64,000 bases of DNA from Fructobacillus papyrifericola (GTDB taxonomy: Bacteria; Bacillota; Bacilli; Lactobacillales; Lactobacillaceae), in the NCBI RefSeq assembly GCF_018437235.1, contig NZ_JAAMFJ010000001.1, positions 186,001 through 250,000 of the forward strand, given 5' to 3'. The notes beneath the pieces were generated by a model. That model saw only the letters and a list, made by a program, of their open reading frames with translations, was not told where the DNA came from and made no database searches. A program made the position numbers and the translations under genes. Of the stretch, positions 62,770 to 64,000 are shown piece after piece. The stretch's first letter is position 1. Each line of letters starts with the position of its first letter.

Positions 62770-64000
62770 ATGGCCATTTCAAATGACAAAATCTTAGTGC
62801 TGGACTACGGTTCTCAGTACAACCAACTCATTACCCGCCGCGTCCGCGAACTCGGTGTCTATTCCGAACTGAAGTCAAACAAGATGACAGTTGAGGAAAT
62901 CAAGGAATACAATCCAAAGGGCATTATCCTTTCCGGTGGTCCCAAGTCCGTCTACGATGAAGACGCCTTTACCATCGATCCAGAAATCTTCGAACTGGGC
63001 ATCCCAGTCTTGGGTGTTTGTTACGGCATGCAATTGATTGCCTGGCACTTGGGCGGAAAAGTCGAAGCCAACCCAGGCAACGGGGAATTCGGTCAGACCG
63101 AAATCACCTTGACGGCCCCATCCAAGCTCTTTGCTGGCACGCCTGAAAAGCAAATCGTCTTGATGTCCCACTCGGACAACGTGACGAAGTTGCCAGAAGG
63201 CTTCAAGGTGGCCGCTGCTTCCGAGAAGACGCCAATCGCTGCCATTGCAAACGATGAAGCCGGTATCTACGGGGTGCAGTTCCACTCCGAAACGACTTTG
63301 TCAGAGCACGGGAAGGAAATCATCAAGAACTTCGTGATGAACGTGGCTGGTGCCAAGGCAACTTGGTCAATGGCTGAATTCATCGATGAACAAGTGGCCA
63401 AGATTCGTGCCGAAGTCGGCGACAAGAAGGTCCTCCTCGGTTTGTCCGGTGGTGTTGATTCATCCGTTGTTGGTGTGCTTTTGCAAAAGGCCATTGGCGA
63501 CCAGCTGACTTGTATCTTTGTTGACCACGGCTTGCTTCGTAAGAACGAGGCCAACCAGGTTATGGAAATGCTCGGTGGTAAGTTCGGCTTGAACATTATC
63601 AAAGTCGACGCCCAAGAACGCTTCTTGTCCAAGCTTGACGGCATTACCGATCCCGAACAGAAGCGTAAGATTATTGGAAACGAATTTATCGAAGTCTTCA
63701 ATGATGAAGCAACCAAGTTGAAGGGCATTGATTACCTGGCACAGGGAACGCTCTACACCGACGTTATCGAATCTGGAACGGAAACGGCCCAGACAATCAA
63801 GTCCCACCACAACGTGGGTGGCTTGCCTGAAGACATGCAGTTCAAGTTGATTGAACCATTGAACACGCTCTTCAAAGACGAAGTGCGTGAACTGGGTGAA
63901 CAGCTCAACATGGACCACGAATTGGTTTGGCGTCAACCATTCCCAGGCCCTGGTTTGGGGATCCGTGTCATGGGTGCCATCACCGAAGACCGTTTGGAAA
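62770..64000 (+). CDS. guaA: GMP synthase (glutamine-hydrolysing), 3'-partial
   Basis: Converts XMP to GMP with glutamine and ATP. The gene runs off the right edge after about 410 codons. The glutaminase domain has GVCYGMQ (catalytic Cys) and VQFHSETT (catalytic His and Glu). The ATP-pyrophosphatase domain has [13 protein letters not shown] (P-loop) and [11 protein letters not shown]. The last visible part is the dimerisation domain ([17 protein letters not shown]). It starts 2 nt after the guaB stop, so both are one operon under the guanine riboswitch. Confidence 0.97.
   Translation, partial: MAISNDKILVLDYGSQYNQLITRRVRELGVYSELKSNKMTVEEIKEYNPKGIILSGGPKSVYDEDAFTIDPEIFELGIPVLGVCYGMQLIAWHLGGKVEANPGNGEFGQTEITLTAPSKLFAGTPEKQIVLMSHSDNVTKLPEGFKVAAASEKTPIAAIANDEAGIYGVQFHSETTLSEHGKEIIKNFVMNVAGAKATWSMAEFIDEQVAKIRAEVGDKKVLLGLSGGVDSSVVGVLLQKAIGDQLTCIFVDHGLLRKNEANQVMEMLGGKFGLNIIKVDAQERFLSKLDGITDPEQKRKIIGNEFIEVFNDEATKLKGIDYLAQGTLYTDVIESGTETAQTIKSHHNVGGLPEDMQFKLIEPLNTLFKDEVRELGEQLNMDHELVWRQPFPGPGLGIRVMGAITEDRLE

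Overview
The window looks like chromosomal DNA of a low-to-mid GC lactic acid bacterium, most plausibly the Leuconostoc/Fructobacillus/Weissella branch of Lactobacillaceae. This is inferred from gene order (gatCAB-dgkB-rlmCD, mutSL, cdaA-cdaR-glmM, rnc-smc-ftsY-ylxM-ffh, infC-rpmI-rplT, guaB-guaA), from a KxYKSGKxW-type signal peptide, a GH68 fructansucrase and codon style. No database search was possible, so the genus is not fixed. No rRNA, tRNA, CRISPR array, insertion sequence or prophage is visible.

Layout. Positions 1-10.2 kb are an AT-rich surface-glycan accessory region: a broken DUF6056-like membrane protein, two tandem paralogous GT-C-like membrane proteins on the minus strand, a secreted repeat protein with a C39-like peptidase domain, a levansucrase, a GtrA-like flippase and a Ser-rich exported protein. 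A RelB/YafQ-type toxin-antitoxin pair follows at 10.35-10.88 kb, then rpsO-rpsT on the minus strand. From 11.7 to 46.7 kb the DNA is GC-richer core genome: gatCAB with dgkB and rlmCD, an AT-rich orphan gene of unknown function (17.7-18.9 kb), mutS-mutL, murB, a cation/proton antiporter, the c-di-AMP operon cdaA-cdaR-glmM, rnc-smc-ftsY-ylxM-ffh, a HAD phosphatase, a class A sortase, ruvA (without ruvB), a deoxynucleoside kinase, then minus-strand mscL, rqcH, rpmF and a YbaK-type deacylase, a DUF1361 protein and infC-rpmI-rplT behind an L20-type leader. From 46.8 to 64 kb come an RNase J2-like protein, a TPR protein, tuf, a sortase-anchored adhesin, a 44-residue protein, a YtqB-like methyltransferase, leuS behind a T-box, a MurJ-like flippase with a long hydrophilic N-terminal region, a YitT protein, a GNAT acetyltransferase, and guaB-guaA behind a guanine riboswitch.

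How they work together. The sortase at 39.2 kb could anchor the adhesin at 51.4 kb. The levansucrase, the carbohydrate-binding-type repeat protein, GtrA and the GT-C-like proteins fit extracellular polysaccharide and wall-glycan work. CdaA, CdaR and GlmM link c-di-AMP to cell-wall precursor supply, with MurB upstream and the lipid flippase downstream. FtsY, YlxM and Ffh are the signal-recognition arm of secretion.

Most unusual points: (1) GuaB is 676 residues. It is an IMP dehydrogenase without CBS domains fused to a second, catalytically degenerate IMPDH-like half. Each half keeps motifs the other has lost. (2) Two genes of the surface region are out of frame at seven-T tracts where one extra T would restore them, which could be phase variation, slippage or sequencing error. 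(3) Several genes place a stable hairpin or a tiny ORF between a strong Shine-Dalgarno sequence and the start codon (dgkB, ffh, the adhesin, perhaps gatC). (4) An internally duplicated protein of unknown family sits between rlmCD and mutS.
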